64,000 bases of DNA from Gluconobacter roseus NBRC 3990 (GCF_006538885.1 NZ_BJLY01000004.1:1-64000); one strand, 5' to 3'; shown: positions 34,780-44,103, numbered from the stretch's first letter. Notes: a model not told the origin generated them from the sequence alone. Made by a program: numbers and translations.

Positions 34780-36249
34780 TTACGCCATCCAGCGGCCTAC
34801 TGCCGCCATACCCAGCGTCAGAAGTTCTTCGGCCCGCTGAGGCGTGGATGCCTCAACATATACCCGTAGTTCCGGAGCATTTCCTGACGGGCGCAGATGG
34901 ATAATGTCATCCTGATGGAAAGTGATGCGGATACCATCCGTTTCATCGACCTTTGCAACGGGACCACAGGCATCAACGAAACCCAGCATTTCGCTGACAC
35001 CCGCAACGTCCTCGCGTAACATGGTCAGGCGTGCTTCACTCTGCGTTCTGGGGATGTTTTGCAAACGGTCGCTCTGTGTGAAACGCGGCGGAAGTGTTTC
35101 AAGAAGTTCCGCAACACCGCGCTGCCCGTCCTGAACCGAGGTCAGGACACAGATCATTGGTAAGACGGCGTCCCGGGTTGGCAGGGCAGCGAGAAATTTT
35201 CCCTGATGGTTGATATCACTGGCCAGCAGGAACCCGCCATTGGCTTCGTAACCAACGGACGGAACATTGCCCGCCTCAACGGCATCCATCATTCCCGTCA
35301 CGACGTAAGGTGAGCCAATCCGGGTGCGACGTATGGACGGAACAATTCCCGAAGCTTCGAGGGCCGTATTGCTGCTGACAGGTGTGGTCACCGAAGCGGC
35401 GCCGAGGCTCTGTGCCGCCAGAATTCCAAGGACGTCTCCCCGCAGCCAGCGCCCATGCTGATCCGTGAGAAGAGGGCGGTCTGAGTCCCCGTCCGTTGTC
35501 AGGATGGCGTCATACTCGCCGTTCTGTGCCCAGTCGCGCGCAAGAACGATATCTTCCGGACGCACTGCCTCCGTATCGACGGAAACGAAAACATCCGAAC
35601 GTCCCAGAGCAACGGCTTTTCCGCCCAATGCTTCGATAATGGATACCAGCACGTCTCGTCCTACGGCCGAATGCTGGTACACACCAAGTGTCTTTCCGGA
35701 GAGCGCCGTGGGACCAAAAAAATCCACGTAGCGTGAAATATATTCCGGCAGAACATCTGTGACGGCAGGAAGCGTGATATCGGCCGTCAGGGTACCCTGA
35801 TCATCGAACCATCCGTGCGGGAGGCTGACGTCCTGTTCGCGCATGCCGGTTTCGTCGCTTTTGAGGAACTCTCCCTTTGCACGGTTGAACTTGATGCCGT
35901 TTCGATCGCTGGGGATATGGCTTCCTGTCACCATAAGTGACGGCATATTCCGTGAAAATGCATACAAGCTTAACGCGGGTGTAGGAACCAGACCGCAATT
36001 GACCGGCTTGCCTTTCATCCACACGATGGCGGCAGCGCATGCCCGCAGAATGCGAGGGGTGCTCGGACGCAGGTCTCCTGCAATAGCCACGGGTTTTCCG
36101 GGACTGAACTCCCCGATTGTCTCCAGATATTTCAGATAGCCAACAGTATAAGCAAAGCAGACGGCGTCCGTCATGGACGTGACAAGTCCGCGTGCGCCAC
36201 TTGTTCCGAATGCTACTTCTGATTGTACCATCCAGTCAGAAATCTTCAT
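34780..36249 (-). CDS. phosphohexomutase (phosphomannomutase/phosphoglucomutase)
   Basis: 489 residues. Four-domain alpha-D-phosphohexomutase: GTSGARGLV near residue 16, the phosphoserine loop LMVTGSHIPSDRNGIKFN near 105, the Mg-binding LTTDGDSDRPLLTDQHG near 245, the sugar-specificity loop VGYEANGGFLLASD near 330, and the phosphate-binding RPSGNAPELRVYVEA near the end. It interconverts mannose-6-P/mannose-1-P or glucose-6-P/glucose-1-P, supplying precursors for GDP-mannose or UDP-glucose used by the adjacent glycosyltransferases. The GEANGG version of the loop cannot fix the preferred sugar here. Confidence 0.9.
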   Translation of the reverse strand: MKISDWMVQSEVAFGTSGARGLVTSMTDAVCFAYTVGYLKYLETIGEFSPGKPVAIAGDLRPSTPRILRACAAAIVWMKGKPVNCGLVPTPALSLYAFSRNMPSLMVTGSHIPSDRNGIKFNRAKGEFLKSDETGMREQDVSLPHGWFDDQGTLTADITLPAVTDVLPEYISRYVDFFGPTALSGKTLGVYQHSAVGRDVLVSIIEALGGKAVALGRSDVFVSVDTEAVRPEDIVLARDWAQNGEYDAILTTDGDSDRPLLTDQHGRWLRGDVLGILAAQSLGAASVTTPVSSNTALEASGIVPSIRRTRIGSPYVVTGMMDAVEAGNVPSVGYEANGGFLLASDINHQGKFLAALPTRDAVLPMICVLTSVQDGQRGVAELLETLPPRFTQSDRLQNIPRTQSEARLTMLREDVAGVSEMLGFVDACGPVAKVDETDGIRITFHQDDIIHLRPSGNAPELRVYVEASTPQRAEELLTLGMAAVGRWMA

Positions 36250-36635
36250 GTATCTTCAGCCTCATGTCATCGGGGAAATAGTTCATGCGTATCTCTTCCC
36301 GAACATACATCCGCGCTATTGGACCTGATAGGGCTTCCCGGGAAAATCATGGATGAGCATGGCTTCGCATGCGTAAAAGTCTCTTCCGGGGTGTGGCGAC
36401 GGGGACACAGCATCATTATTACACAATATTGCTAATGAGAATCATTTGCATTAACAACTGGAGTGAGGGAAACAGGGCTCAGTCAGAACGTCGCGACGGT
36501 TTCTTTTCCGATGGCGGATCATGGGTGTGCAGGCTGAAACCAGAAGCGTTTCGGTCGCAGGGAGCGGCACCTGGTCCGATCGGATGAAAAGCTGTCGGAA
36601 GGTCTGTGGCGTAGTTTCCAGAGTTCAGGTGTTGC
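36250..36635. promoter_or_regulatory. 386-bp promoter region with Fur box (36436-36450)
   Basis: Between the phosphohexomutase gene and the siderophore receptor. It contains TGAGAAT-C-ATTTGCA, matching 12 of 14 bases of the 7-1-7 Fur motif (TGATAAT-N-ATTATCA). In the 19-bp form, GCTAATGAGAATCATTTGC, it matches 15 of 19. Iron-dependent repression of the receptor operon is expected. No gene is seen in the remainder. Confidence 0.8.
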
Positions 36636-38960
36636 ATGCCGCAAGAAAACGATTTTTCGCTCTCCTCCCTGTCGGGTCCGTCTTTCCGGTCCTCCCGTGA
36701 AGGTTCAGGCCAGAAATGGTCTGCCCTTGTCATGCTCGCACTCGGTGCAGGGCTGGGTGTGGCCGAAGCCGGTGAGGCCGAGGCGCAGGATGGAACGGAC
36801 ACGGCAGGAACAACCGCGACCGACAGCACGATCAATCTCTCCGCCGTGCGGGTGCATGGTCAGGCCGACGTTGAGGGGAGCAATACGAACAACACGTCTC
36901 TCGATATCGGGCGCATGCCGGGCACGGTCCGTGACACGCCGCAGACCATCAGCGTCGTGCCGAAAGACCTGATCATCCAGCAGCGTCTGTTCACGCTGGA
37001 TCAGGCGCTTGCCAATGTTCCGGGCATCACGATGTCCACGGGCGAGGGCAATGGTGGCCTGAACGGCGACCAGTTCCGTATCCGTGGCCAGCAGGCACGT
37101 GGCGACATCTATGAAGATGGCCTGCGGGATTTTGGAACCTATGTGCGGGACACCTTCAACACCGAGAGCGTCGAAGTCATCAAGGGGCCGAGCGGCGAGT
37201 ATTTCGGCGCGGGCAATGTGGGTGGCGTGATCAACCAGACGCTCAAAAAGGCGCATCTGGGCAACCATTACGATCTGGACCAGACCTTCGCCAGCGGCAT
37301 GCAGTATCGCGGCACGGCGGATGTGAACTACCAGCTTGGCAAGCATACCGCCCTGCGCGTGAACGGCATGTATAACAAGCAGGACGTGGCCGACCGCGAC
37401 AACATCCGCACGGACCGTTACGGCGTGGCGGCGGACCTCGGTTTCGGGATCGGGACGAAGACGACCTATCACCTGAATTACCAGTGGCTCGGCAGCCGTG
37501 GCACGCCGGATTACGGTGTTCCGATGATCCAGATCGGCGGCATCTATTCCCCGATCACGAGCCATGGACTGGCCCGCGATACGAGTTATGCGCGCAGTTT
37601 CAACATGGATAATTCGAACATCCACATGGTGACGTCGAAGTTCTCGTCACAGATCGCAAACTGGCTGACATTCAATAACGATACGCGCTTTACGCATTAT
37701 CATCGTGATTATTCCGCATCGAACCCGAATGCCTGTACCGGGTCATGTGCCACATCCTTTCTGGCGGGTGGCAATCCGGCGCTGGCTTATGGTGCGGGCG
37801 GTGGCGCGGCCTATAATCAGGATGGCTGGGGTATCCAGAACGTCATGATGGCGCGGGCGAAGTTCAATACGGGCTTCCTGCGGCATGACATCAGCGCGGG
37901 TGTGGACATCAACTACACCAAAGATGACCGGATCATGGGCACTTATGTGAACCGCATGAACGACCAGACGATCCGCAATCCCTACTACTCGGCACCGAAT
38001 ACCTACATTACCTGGCCGTCTTCGGGGCATCGTACGGCGGATTTCCGGGATCTGGGCCTGTTCCTGGCGGACAAGATCCATATTACGAAGCGCCTTTCCC
38101 TGTTCGGGACGTTCCGCTGGGATAATTACGAGAGCACCTACTGGAGTGCTGCCGCCTCTGCTGCAGGAACACAGTCCCAGTCGTCCAGCAAGTTCAGCCC
38201 GTCTGCGAGCCTGATGTATGACGTGGACGACAACAAGAGCGTCTATTTCACGTTCTCACGCTCCTACAAGCCAGTTGGGACGGATGTGGCGTCCGAGGTG
38301 ACGACGCAGTCCAGCATCGGGGACGTTCCGGTCAACGGCCGGAACCTCAAGCCGCAGCGCAGCGACCTGTTTGAAGTTGGCACCAAGATGGACTTCCTCA
38401 ACAAGCATCTGGGCATGACGGCGGCGCTATATCAGATCGAGCAGAATAACTCGTATACCTATGACGAGAGCGGCAATGTCATCACCGGCTTCCAGGATGC
38501 GGGAACCGGGCGTGAGATCCGCGGGGCCGAGCTGAGCCTGACGGGCAAGATTACGAAGGACTGGGAAATCTACGGCGCCTATTCCTACATGGGCGGCAAG
38601 GTGACCAATTCCTCCACCACGGCCGGCAAACAGGCGCCGCAGCTCCCGCACAACAATTTCTCGGTCTGGACGTCCTATAATCTGTCTCCGCTGCTGCTGA
38701 AGCCAGGTCAGGGCAAGCTGAGTGTCGGTGGTGGCGCGCAGTACAGCTCCGGTTACTGGGCGAACGAGGCGAACACGGCCCGCATGCCGTACAATTTCTC
38801 GCTGAATACCATGATTTCCTACCAGTACGGCCGGTATCATGTGCAGTTCAACGCCAACAACCTGTCCGATCATCTGAACTATGCCTCGGCCTTCAATACG
38901 GGCCGTGCCGTGCCACAGTCCGGCCGGACGTTCATGGGCAATTTCGGCGTCGGGTTCTGA
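36636..38960 (+). CDS. TonB-dependent siderophore receptor (Fiu/FhuE-like)
   Basis: 774 residues. A long signal region with hydrophobic core (SALVMLALGAGLGVAEAG, cleavage near EAEAQD), a TonB-box-like INLSAVRVHG near residue 68, a plug domain of the siderophore receptor class (GTVRDTPQTISVVP, LDQALANVPGITMSTGEGNG, RIRGQQARGDIYEDGLRDFG, ESVEVIKGPSGEYFG) and a barrel ending FGVGF. The plug is closest to catecholate/hydroxamate siderophore receptors. A Fur box lies 186-200 bp upstream. It heads a run of genes that ends near the exbB-exbD-tonB operon, which would energise it. Confidence 0.92.
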   Translation: MPQENDFSLSSLSGPSFRSSREGSGQKWSALVMLALGAGLGVAEAGEAEAQDGTDTAGTTATDSTINLSAVRVHGQADVEGSNTNNTSLDIGRMPGTVRDTPQTISVVPKDLIIQQRLFTLDQALANVPGITMSTGEGNGGLNGDQFRIRGQQARGDIYEDGLRDFGTYVRDTFNTESVEVIKGPSGEYFGAGNVGGVINQTLKKAHLGNHYDLDQTFASGMQYRGTADVNYQLGKHTALRVNGMYNKQDVADRDNIRTDRYGVAADLGFGIGTKTTYHLNYQWLGSRGTPDYGVPMIQIGGIYSPITSHGLARDTSYARSFNMDNSNIHMVTSKFSSQIANWLTFNNDTRFTHYHRDYSASNPNACTGSCATSFLAGGNPALAYGAGGGAAYNQDGWGIQNVMMARAKFNTGFLRHDISAGVDINYTKDDRIMGTYVNRMNDQTIRNPYYSAPNTYITWPSSGHRTADFRDLGLFLADKIHITKRLSLFGTFRWDNYESTYWSAAASAAGTQSQSSSKFSPSASLMYDVDDNKSVYFTFSRSYKPVGTDVASEVTTQSSIGDVPVNGRNLKPQRSDLFEVGTKMDFLNKHLGMTAALYQIEQNNSYTYDESGNVITGFQDAGTGREIRGAELSLTGKITKDWEIYGAYSYMGGKVTNSSTTAGKQAPQLPHNNFSVWTSYNLSPLLLKPGQGKLSVGGGAQYSSGYWANEANTARMPYNFSLNTMISYQYGRYHVQFNANNLSDHLNYASAFNTGRAVPQSGRTFMGNFGVGF

Positions 38961-39000
38961 ACCGACCTGTCATGAATGACCGGGCTTCATGAGGAACGCG

Positions 39001-39729
39001 ATGTCATCAGGTCTACAGGACTGTCAGGATAACGGGATATTGCATCTCGTTGTGCCTTTGCCTGTTCCGCAGCAGGTGAAGGCACAGCTGATCCTGGCAC
39101 AGACCCATCTTGATGCGGGCTGTGCCGAGGACGCCTTTTCCTGTTTCGCAATTGCCGCACGGAGTGGTCATCCCGTTGCGCTGAACATGCTGGGTCGTGC
39201 CTATGAGCGTGGGTGGGGTGTGACGCGCAATCCGGCACTGGCGGCATGCTGCTTCGAGGCAGCCCTGCGTGGCGGAGACGGGTGGGCCATGTTCAATCTG
39301 GCCGATCTCTTTTTTACGGGAGAGGGCGTGCCGAAGAATCACCGTCGGGCTTACCGGCTTTATGTCGATGCGGCCCGCTCCGGGAACGCGAAGGCGCTGA
39401 ACATGCTGGGGCTCATGCATGAAGAGGGGAGCGCACCGGGAGAGAGTCCTGATCCGGAAGGCGCGCGGCAGTTCTATCTGGCCGCCGCCGAGGGCGGGGA
39501 CTGCTGGGCATGGCTCAATCTGGGTCGGCTTTCACTGGAGGACGGTGAATGGCCCGATGCGGCGGAGGCGTTCACTAAGGCGCTGGATGCGGCAGTCGAT
39601 GGTGTGCCCGAGGCCGTACTTGGTCTGATCCGGCCATATGTGCAGAAGCCTGTTTTTCAGGCTGTTCTGCGCCGGTGTCTGGCGAAGCATGGCGTGTCTT
39701 CAGACAAGAAGGTGTGCCATGCAGCCTGA
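39001..39729 (+). CDS. Sel1-like repeat protein next to siderophore receptor
   Basis: 242 residues from the ATG at 39001, preceded by GAGGAACGC; an ATG at 38989 is in frame but has no ribosome site. There is no signal peptide. Residues about 35-200 form four or five Sel1 units (AEDAFSCFAIAARSGHPVAL, NPALAACCFEAALRGGDGWA, HRRAYRLYVDAARSGNAKAL, GARQFYLAAAEGGDCWAW). It lies 40 bp after the receptor and probably shares its Fur-controlled transcript. Sel1 proteins next to TonB receptors are seen in acetic acid bacteria, but I know of no defined function. Confidence 0.83.
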   Translation: MSSGLQDCQDNGILHLVVPLPVPQQVKAQLILAQTHLDAGCAEDAFSCFAIAARSGHPVALNMLGRAYERGWGVTRNPALAACCFEAALRGGDGWAMFNLADLFFTGEGVPKNHRRAYRLYVDAARSGNAKALNMLGLMHEEGSAPGESPDPEGARQFYLAAAEGGDCWAWLNLGRLSLEDGEWPDAAEAFTKALDAAVDGVPEAVLGLIRPYVQKPVFQAVLRRCLAKHGVSSDKKVCHAA

Positions 39730-39833
39730 CCTGAAACAGCTCCTTACAAACGGTTTTTCTTTCATACAGAATGGTGACGTGACAGCGTCTGAAACCGTGA
39801 CAGGATGGGTATCTGGAGAAAGGAAACACTCTC

Positions 39834-40439
39834 ATGGATGATCGTGTCACACAGGTTCTCGAACTCTATCACGAGCGGCTTGAAGCCGAACGGCAGGAGC
39901 GGATTGCCGGGGTTCAGCGGCCAAACTCGGAGCGGTTTCTGGCGGTAGGGCGCCGGACCGGACAGCTCATCAGCATCCTGGCGCGGTCTCTGGACAAGCC
40001 GACCATTCTCGAACTGGGAACATCCTACGGCTATTCCAGCATTTGGCTGGCCGAGGCTGCGCGTAGTGCGGGCGGACGGCTGGTGACGATGGAGCTTGAG
40101 ACTCACAAGATCGCCTATGCCCGCGAGATGGCTGAACGCGCCGGGCTCTCGGACTACGTTGATTTTCGCAACGGCGATGCGCTGGAGCTGATCGGACAGA
40201 TGGACGACGGCATCGACTTCGTCCTGATGGACCTATGGAAGGACCTGTACGTGCCCTGTCTTGAGGCCGTTCTGCCGAAACTCAGTCCGGGCGCCATTAT
40301 CGTTGCGGACAACATGCGTATTCCTGGTGGCGAGGATGCACAGAAATATCGGGAGGCCGTCCGTGCAATCCCCCACATGCTGAGCGTGCCCCTGCCTGTG
40401 GGGACGGGGCTCGAAGTCAGCCGCTATTGTCCTGAGTAA
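39834..40439 (+). CDS. class I SAM-dependent O-methyltransferase
   Basis: 201 residues, ATG after GGAGAAAGGA. It has the SAM-binding motif ILELGTSYGYSSIWLAEAA near residue 60, the acidic LVTMELETHKIAYA near 85, FVLMDLWKDLYVPCLEAVLPKL near 135 and IIVADNM near 160, the caffeoyl-CoA/catechol O-methyltransferase group (methyltransferase_24/3). The metal-binding Asp residues of that group appear present (MDLWKD, ADN). Its position in an iron-responsive block suggests action on a catechol, perhaps a siderophore. This is inference; no siderophore synthesis genes are visible. Confidence 0.82.
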   Translation: MDDRVTQVLELYHERLEAERQERIAGVQRPNSERFLAVGRRTGQLISILARSLDKPTILELGTSYGYSSIWLAEAARSAGGRLVTMELETHKIAYAREMAERAGLSDYVDFRNGDALELIGQMDDGIDFVLMDLWKDLYVPCLEAVLPKLSPGAIIVADNMRIPGGEDAQKYREAVRAIPHMLSVPLPVGTGLEVSRYCPE

Positions 40440-40491
40440 TTCCCTTTCAAATCAACCTGCGTCTGGGCATGTCCCGGCACAAGAAAGCAAC

Positions 40492-41040
40492 ATGTTCAAG
40501 ACATTCATGAACCGATATGGGACCCCACTGACGACCGGGTTCTTCATTGTCTCCGGCGTCACAGGCGTGGCGCTGTTCTTTCACTGGGGGCCAACAGCGT
40601 TTCATCCCATCCATGAATGGCTGAGCATGGTGCTTCTCGCACCCTTCATCCTGCATCTGGTGAAGAACTGGACATCGCTGGTCAATTACGCCCGTCGCAA
40701 GACGCTGTATGTGCCGCTGATCATCGCGTTTGCAGCCTGCATTCCGTTCTTCTTCCAGGCGCCCAGCGGACATGCGGGTAACCGGCAGACGGCTTTCATG
40801 GCACTGCCGGTTCTGGAACACGCGCCGCTCACACAGCTTGCGCCGCTGGTCCATATGGATGCGGACGGACTGGTCCATCGCCTCCAGTCGCAGGGTTATA
40901 CGGTCGGCTCAGGGGACCAGACGCTTGAGGATATTGCAAAAGCCTCAGGGCATCCGGTTAATGACGCCGTGGTCGCAGCGCTGCAAAATCCACATGGTGG
41001 CGGCCCGGGCCATGGCGGCCATCATCCGCATCAGGAATAA
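40492..41040 (+). CDS. DUF4405-like membrane protein with His-rich tail
   Basis: 182 residues. Three hydrophobic helices (about 13-30, 42-60 and 78-95) contain His residues facing the membrane (FHWGPTAFHPIHEWLS, FILHLVKNW), the arrangement of the DUF4405/cytochrome b561-like group that may bind haem. A periplasmic part with a small helix-hairpin-like segment (TLEDIAKASGHPVNDAVVAAL) follows. The last 20 residues are Gly/His-rich (GPGHGGHHPHQE) and could bind metal. It is followed by a strong terminator and lies in the iron region, so a ferric reductase or metal-handling role is plausible but unproven. Confidence 0.75.
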   Translation: MFKTFMNRYGTPLTTGFFIVSGVTGVALFFHWGPTAFHPIHEWLSMVLLAPFILHLVKNWTSLVNYARRKTLYVPLIIAFAACIPFFFQAPSGHAGNRQTAFMALPVLEHAPLTQLAPLVHMDADGLVHRLQSQGYTVGSGDQTLEDIAKASGHPVNDAVVAALQNPHGGGPGHGGHHPHQE

Positions 41041-41046
41041 GACAGA

Positions 41047-41076
41047 AAGCCTCGGTCAGACCGGGGCTTTTTTTTA
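41047..41076 (+). terminator. intrinsic terminator after the DUF4405 gene
   Basis: AGCCTCGGT / ACCGGGGCT stem with a three-base loop (one G-T pair), followed by eight T. It ends the receptor transcript before the exbB operon. Confidence 0.88.
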
Positions 41077-41141
41077 TGAGGGCCCTCTCAGGACTGCGGA
41101 CACGATACGACACGGAAGAGCCGCCGAATCATTCTTGATAG

Positions 41142-41156
41142 TGAGAATGACTCTCA
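41142..41156. promoter_or_regulatory. Fur box upstream of exbB-exbD-tonB
   Basis: TGAGAAT-G-ACTCTCA matches 12 of 14 fixed bases of the 7-1-7 Fur motif, flanked by GATAG and TTATC that extend the match. It ends 42 bp before the exbB start, a promoter position. Confidence 0.82.
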
Positions 41157-41198
41157 TTATCGTCGGATTAATATCCCCGCAGTCCAACAGGTGCCGTG

Positions 41199-41924
41199 AT
41201 GTCCCTTAGCTTTTCCCCCTGGCAGATGTTTCTCGACGCCGGCCCGGTCGTGCGGGGCGTCATGACAATCCTTGCGATGGCCTCGCTGGTGACCTGGACG
41301 ATCTTCATTGCCAAAACCATTGAACTGCAGCGCCTTCGCTCGCGTCTGAAGAAATCGGAAATCACGCTCGAAGACGCCGAGACGCTGGATATCGGCGAGG
41401 AGTGGACGCGCACCGGATCGGGCTCCGGCATCGCCCATGCCATGGTCATGGCTGCCGAAGTGGAGCGTCAGCGCTCGCAGGACATTCCGGGGGACCGTGA
41501 GGGCATCAAGGAGCGCATTGTCCTGCATCTGGAAAGGCTGGAAGCCGCTGAAGGCCGCCGCCTGATGCGGGGGACGGGCGTTCTCGCGACTATCGGTGCG
41601 ACGTCTCCGTTCGTCGGGCTGTTCGGCACGGTCTGGGGCATCATGTCGTCCTTCACGGGCATTGCGGCCGCCCATGCCACCAGCCTCGCAGTCGTGGCAC
41701 CGGGCATTGCCGAAGCACTTCTGGCCACGGCACTTGGTCTCGTCTCCGCCATTCCGGCCGTGGTCATTTACAACCATCTCGCCCGCCAGACGGCAGCCTG
41801 CCGCGCCTGCGTTGCGGATCTGACGTCACTCGTAATGCGTCTCGTCTCGCGGGATCTGGCGCGCGGGATCAGCGGCGGCAAGGTGCTCCGCTTCGGGCGC
41901 GATACGCTGGCTGCGGCAGAGTAA
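41199..41924 (+). CDS. exbB: TonB-system energiser ExbB
   Basis: 241 residues from the ATG at 41199; the preceding GTG is in frame but less likely. Inner-membrane MotA/TolQ/ExbB proton channel protein: one N-terminal helix (GVMTILAMASLVTWTIFIAK), a cytoplasmic region, then GTGVLATIGATSPFVGLFGTVWGIMSSF (family signature, residues about 127-155) and a third helix with the conserved Thr region (EALLATALGLVSAIPAVVIYN). With ExbD and TonB it drives the outer-membrane receptors in this window. First gene of a three-gene operon under a Fur box. Confidence 0.94.
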   Translation: MSLSFSPWQMFLDAGPVVRGVMTILAMASLVTWTIFIAKTIELQRLRSRLKKSEITLEDAETLDIGEEWTRTGSGSGIAHAMVMAAEVERQRSQDIPGDREGIKERIVLHLERLEAAEGRRLMRGTGVLATIGATSPFVGLFGTVWGIMSSFTGIAAAHATSLAVVAPGIAEALLATALGLVSAIPAVVIYNHLARQTAACRACVADLTSLVMRLVSRDLARGISGGKVLRFGRDTLAAAE

Positions 41925-41930
41925 ATTTCC

Positions 41931-42365
41931 ATGGCCATCCGGATCCGCCATGCGGACGAAAGTGTGCTCGAAGCGCATGAAATCAACGTCACGCCGTTTA
42001 TCGATGTCATGCTGGTGCTGCTCGTGATCTTCATGGTCACGGCGCCGCTCACCACCGTCAACGTCCCCGTCGATCTTCCGTCCTCCACGCAGCAGACGGC
42101 ACCCCGGCCGGACGAGCCCGTCTTCCTGACCGTCAAGGCAGACCACAATCTGGCCCTCGGCGAAAACGATGTGCCCGCCGCGCAACTGACGGAAGCGCTC
42201 GCCGCCGCGACCAAGGGCAACCGCGACGAACGCATCTTCCTGCGTGCCGACAAGACGGTGGATTACGGCACGCTCATGGACGTCATGGATCATCTGCGAA
42301 GCGCGGGTTATCTCAAGGTGGCCCTCGTGACGTTGCAGGGCCAGACGACCGGAACAACGCCCTGA
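41931..42365 (+). CDS. exbD: TonB-system protein ExbD
   Basis: 144 residues, six bases after exbB. A short cytoplasmic N-terminus with HEINVTPFIDVMLVLLVIF places the proton-carrying Asp in the single transmembrane helix (about residue 24). The periplasmic domain ends with DYGTLMDVMDHLRSAGYLKV, conserved in ExbD/TolR. Its last base overlaps the first base of tonB (TGATG), so translation is coupled. Confidence 0.94.
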   Translation: MAIRIRHADESVLEAHEINVTPFIDVMLVLLVIFMVTAPLTTVNVPVDLPSSTQQTAPRPDEPVFLTVKADHNLALGENDVPAAQLTEALAAATKGNRDERIFLRADKTVDYGTLMDVMDHLRSAGYLKVALVTLQGQTTGTTP

Positions 42366-43198
42366 TGTCGGACGGGCTGATCTCCGAGCAACCGACGCTG
42401 CCGAGTTTCCGGGAATGGTACGCCGCGACCTGTCGTGTGGAAGACCGCTGGAGTGCAAGGCTCTGGGGTGGCTCGGCGTTGAGCGTTGTCATCCTCACGG
42501 GGGCTGTCCTGTTCTGGGCAGTGACGTCCGCCCATCCCCAGCCCATTCTGGCGGCGGAACCGCCCCCGGCTGCGATCAGCATCGATCTCGCTCCTGTCCC
42601 CGCGCCGGTTCCGGCTCCGCAGCAGGATGTCGATCCCGGCCCGCAGCAGGCAGTGGCCTCGACGGAGCCACAGCCGGAAGATCCGCCCAAGGTCGAAGCC
42701 CCACCAAGCCCCGCGCCCAATCCTCCGGTCCCGGTGCCCAAGCTGGAAAAGATCAGGTCGCACAAACCAACTGTGCACAAGCCGCTCCCGCCCGTTCCGG
42801 TCAAAGCGCCGCCTGCGGAAAAGACAACGGCCCCGCGCACTGTGGAAGCCCCGCCCACGACCAGCCCGAGCGCCGCTTCGGCCACTACGTCCAGCCATGC
42901 ATCGCATGATCCCGTCACCTGGCAGGGTGAGCTTCTGGCGCGTCTGGAACGGTTCAAACGCTATCCGCAGGAAGCCCAGTCCACGCATCAGGAAGGAACG
43001 TCCCTGCTGCATTTCGTCATGGACCGCAAAGGCCATGTTCTGAGCGCCAGCCTCAAGCGCAGCGCGGGGCATGACCTGCTGGACGCGGAGACGCTGGCCC
43101 TGATCCACCGTGCCGAACCGCTGCCCATTCCGCCCGACAGCGTGCAGGGCGATCCGCTGTCCCTGACGGTTCCCATCGAGTTCTATCTGGAACACTGA
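42365..43198 (+). CDS. tonB: TonB energy-transducing protein
   Basis: 277 residues. One N-terminal anchor helix (LWGGSALSVVILTGAVLFW, about residues 34-53), a Pro-rich periplasmic spacer from about 60 to 170 with many Pro-Val, Pro-Ala and Pro-Lys pairs, and a C-terminal TonB domain (LLARLERFKRYPQEAQ; GTSLLHFVMDRKGHVLSASL; LLDAETLALIHRAEPLPIPP). It couples the proton motive force to outer-membrane receptors. The cytoplasmic leader of about 30 residues is somewhat longer than in E. coli TonB. Confidence 0.93.
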   Translation: MSDGLISEQPTLPSFREWYAATCRVEDRWSARLWGGSALSVVILTGAVLFWAVTSAHPQPILAAEPPPAAISIDLAPVPAPVPAPQQDVDPGPQQAVASTEPQPEDPPKVEAPPSPAPNPPVPVPKLEKIRSHKPTVHKPLPPVPVKAPPAEKTTAPRTVEAPPTTSPSAASATTSSHASHDPVTWQGELLARLERFKRYPQEAQSTHQEGTSLLHFVMDRKGHVLSASLKRSAGHDLLDAETLALIHRAEPLPIPPDSVQGDPLSLTVPIEFYLEH

Positions 43199-43236
43199 TC
43201 CGTTTTCCCCGTAAACATCGCGCAGGGAGAGACGAC

Positions 43237-44103
43237 ATGGATCTTGTTCTCGGGGCCTCAGGGCATGTGGGCGGCACGGTCGCCAGAATTCTGCTGGAGC
43301 AGGAGCGGGCGGTTACGGTTGTTTTGCACCGTCCGGAACAGGCTGCTGCATGGTCTGCCCGTGGGGCCAGCGTGGCCGTGCTCGATGTTCACGACACGGC
43401 GGCCCTGACGGCAGCTTTTTGCAAAGCCCGGCGCGCATTTCTGCTGAACCCGCCCGCCAGCCCAACGCTGGATGTGGACCATGAAGAGCGCCGCACGGTT
43501 CATTCCATCCTTGAAGCCGTCCGGGGCGCCTCGTTGGAAAAGATCGTCGTGCAGTCAACCTATGGCGCGCAGGACAAGCCGCATTGCGGAGACCTTGGGA
43601 GCCTGTACGCCTTCGAGCAGGGCGCACGGGAAACGGGAGTGCCGCTCTGTATCGTGCGAGCGGCGTATTTCATGAGCAACTGGTTCGGTGCCCTGTCCAC
43701 TGCGCGGCAGTCAGGGGTATTTCCCAGCCTGCTTCCCAAGGGGCTCAAAGCCCCGATGGTCGCGCCGCAGGATGTGGGCGAACTGGCGGCCCGTCTTCTG
43801 GTCGCGCCTCTTGAAGAGACGGGCACTTACAGCATCGAAGGCCCCGAAACCTACACGCCGGAAGACGTTGCCACAGCGCTCAGCGCCGTGCTGGAGCAGA
43901 CTGTGACGATGGATGAAATCCCGCGTCCGCAATGGCTGGAGTTCTATCGCAGTCACGGCTTCTGCCCCGAAGCCGCGCAGTCCTATGCCACAATGACGGG
44001 GATTTTTGTGGACGGCCGGTATGACCGTCCGCGCACGCCCTTGCGGGGTGCGACGGACCTTCAGACCTGCCTGCGCGATCAGGCGTCGAGATCGTCCAGA
44101 TAA
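43237..44103 (+). CDS. NmrA-type NAD(P)-binding oxidoreductase or regulator
   Basis: 288 residues. Rossmann start LVLGASGHVGGTVARILLEQ, then AVTVVLHRPEQAAAW, the usual NmrA/QOR2-like layout (atypical SDR without the YxxxK pair). FLLNPPASPTLDVDHEERRT and VVQSTYGAQDKPH are typical of the NmrA-like group that senses or uses NAD(P)H. No partner gene indicates a substrate. Its end overlaps the end of the convergent peroxidase gene by 25 bp. Confidence 0.8.
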   Translation: MDLVLGASGHVGGTVARILLEQERAVTVVLHRPEQAAAWSARGASVAVLDVHDTAALTAAFCKARRAFLLNPPASPTLDVDHEERRTVHSILEAVRGASLEKIVVQSTYGAQDKPHCGDLGSLYAFEQGARETGVPLCIVRAAYFMSNWFGALSTARQSGVFPSLLPKGLKAPMVAPQDVGELAARLLVAPLEETGTYSIEGPETYTPEDVATALSAVLEQTVTMDEIPRPQWLEFYRSHGFCPEAAQSYATMTGIFVDGRYDRPRTPLRGATDLQTCLRDQASRSSR

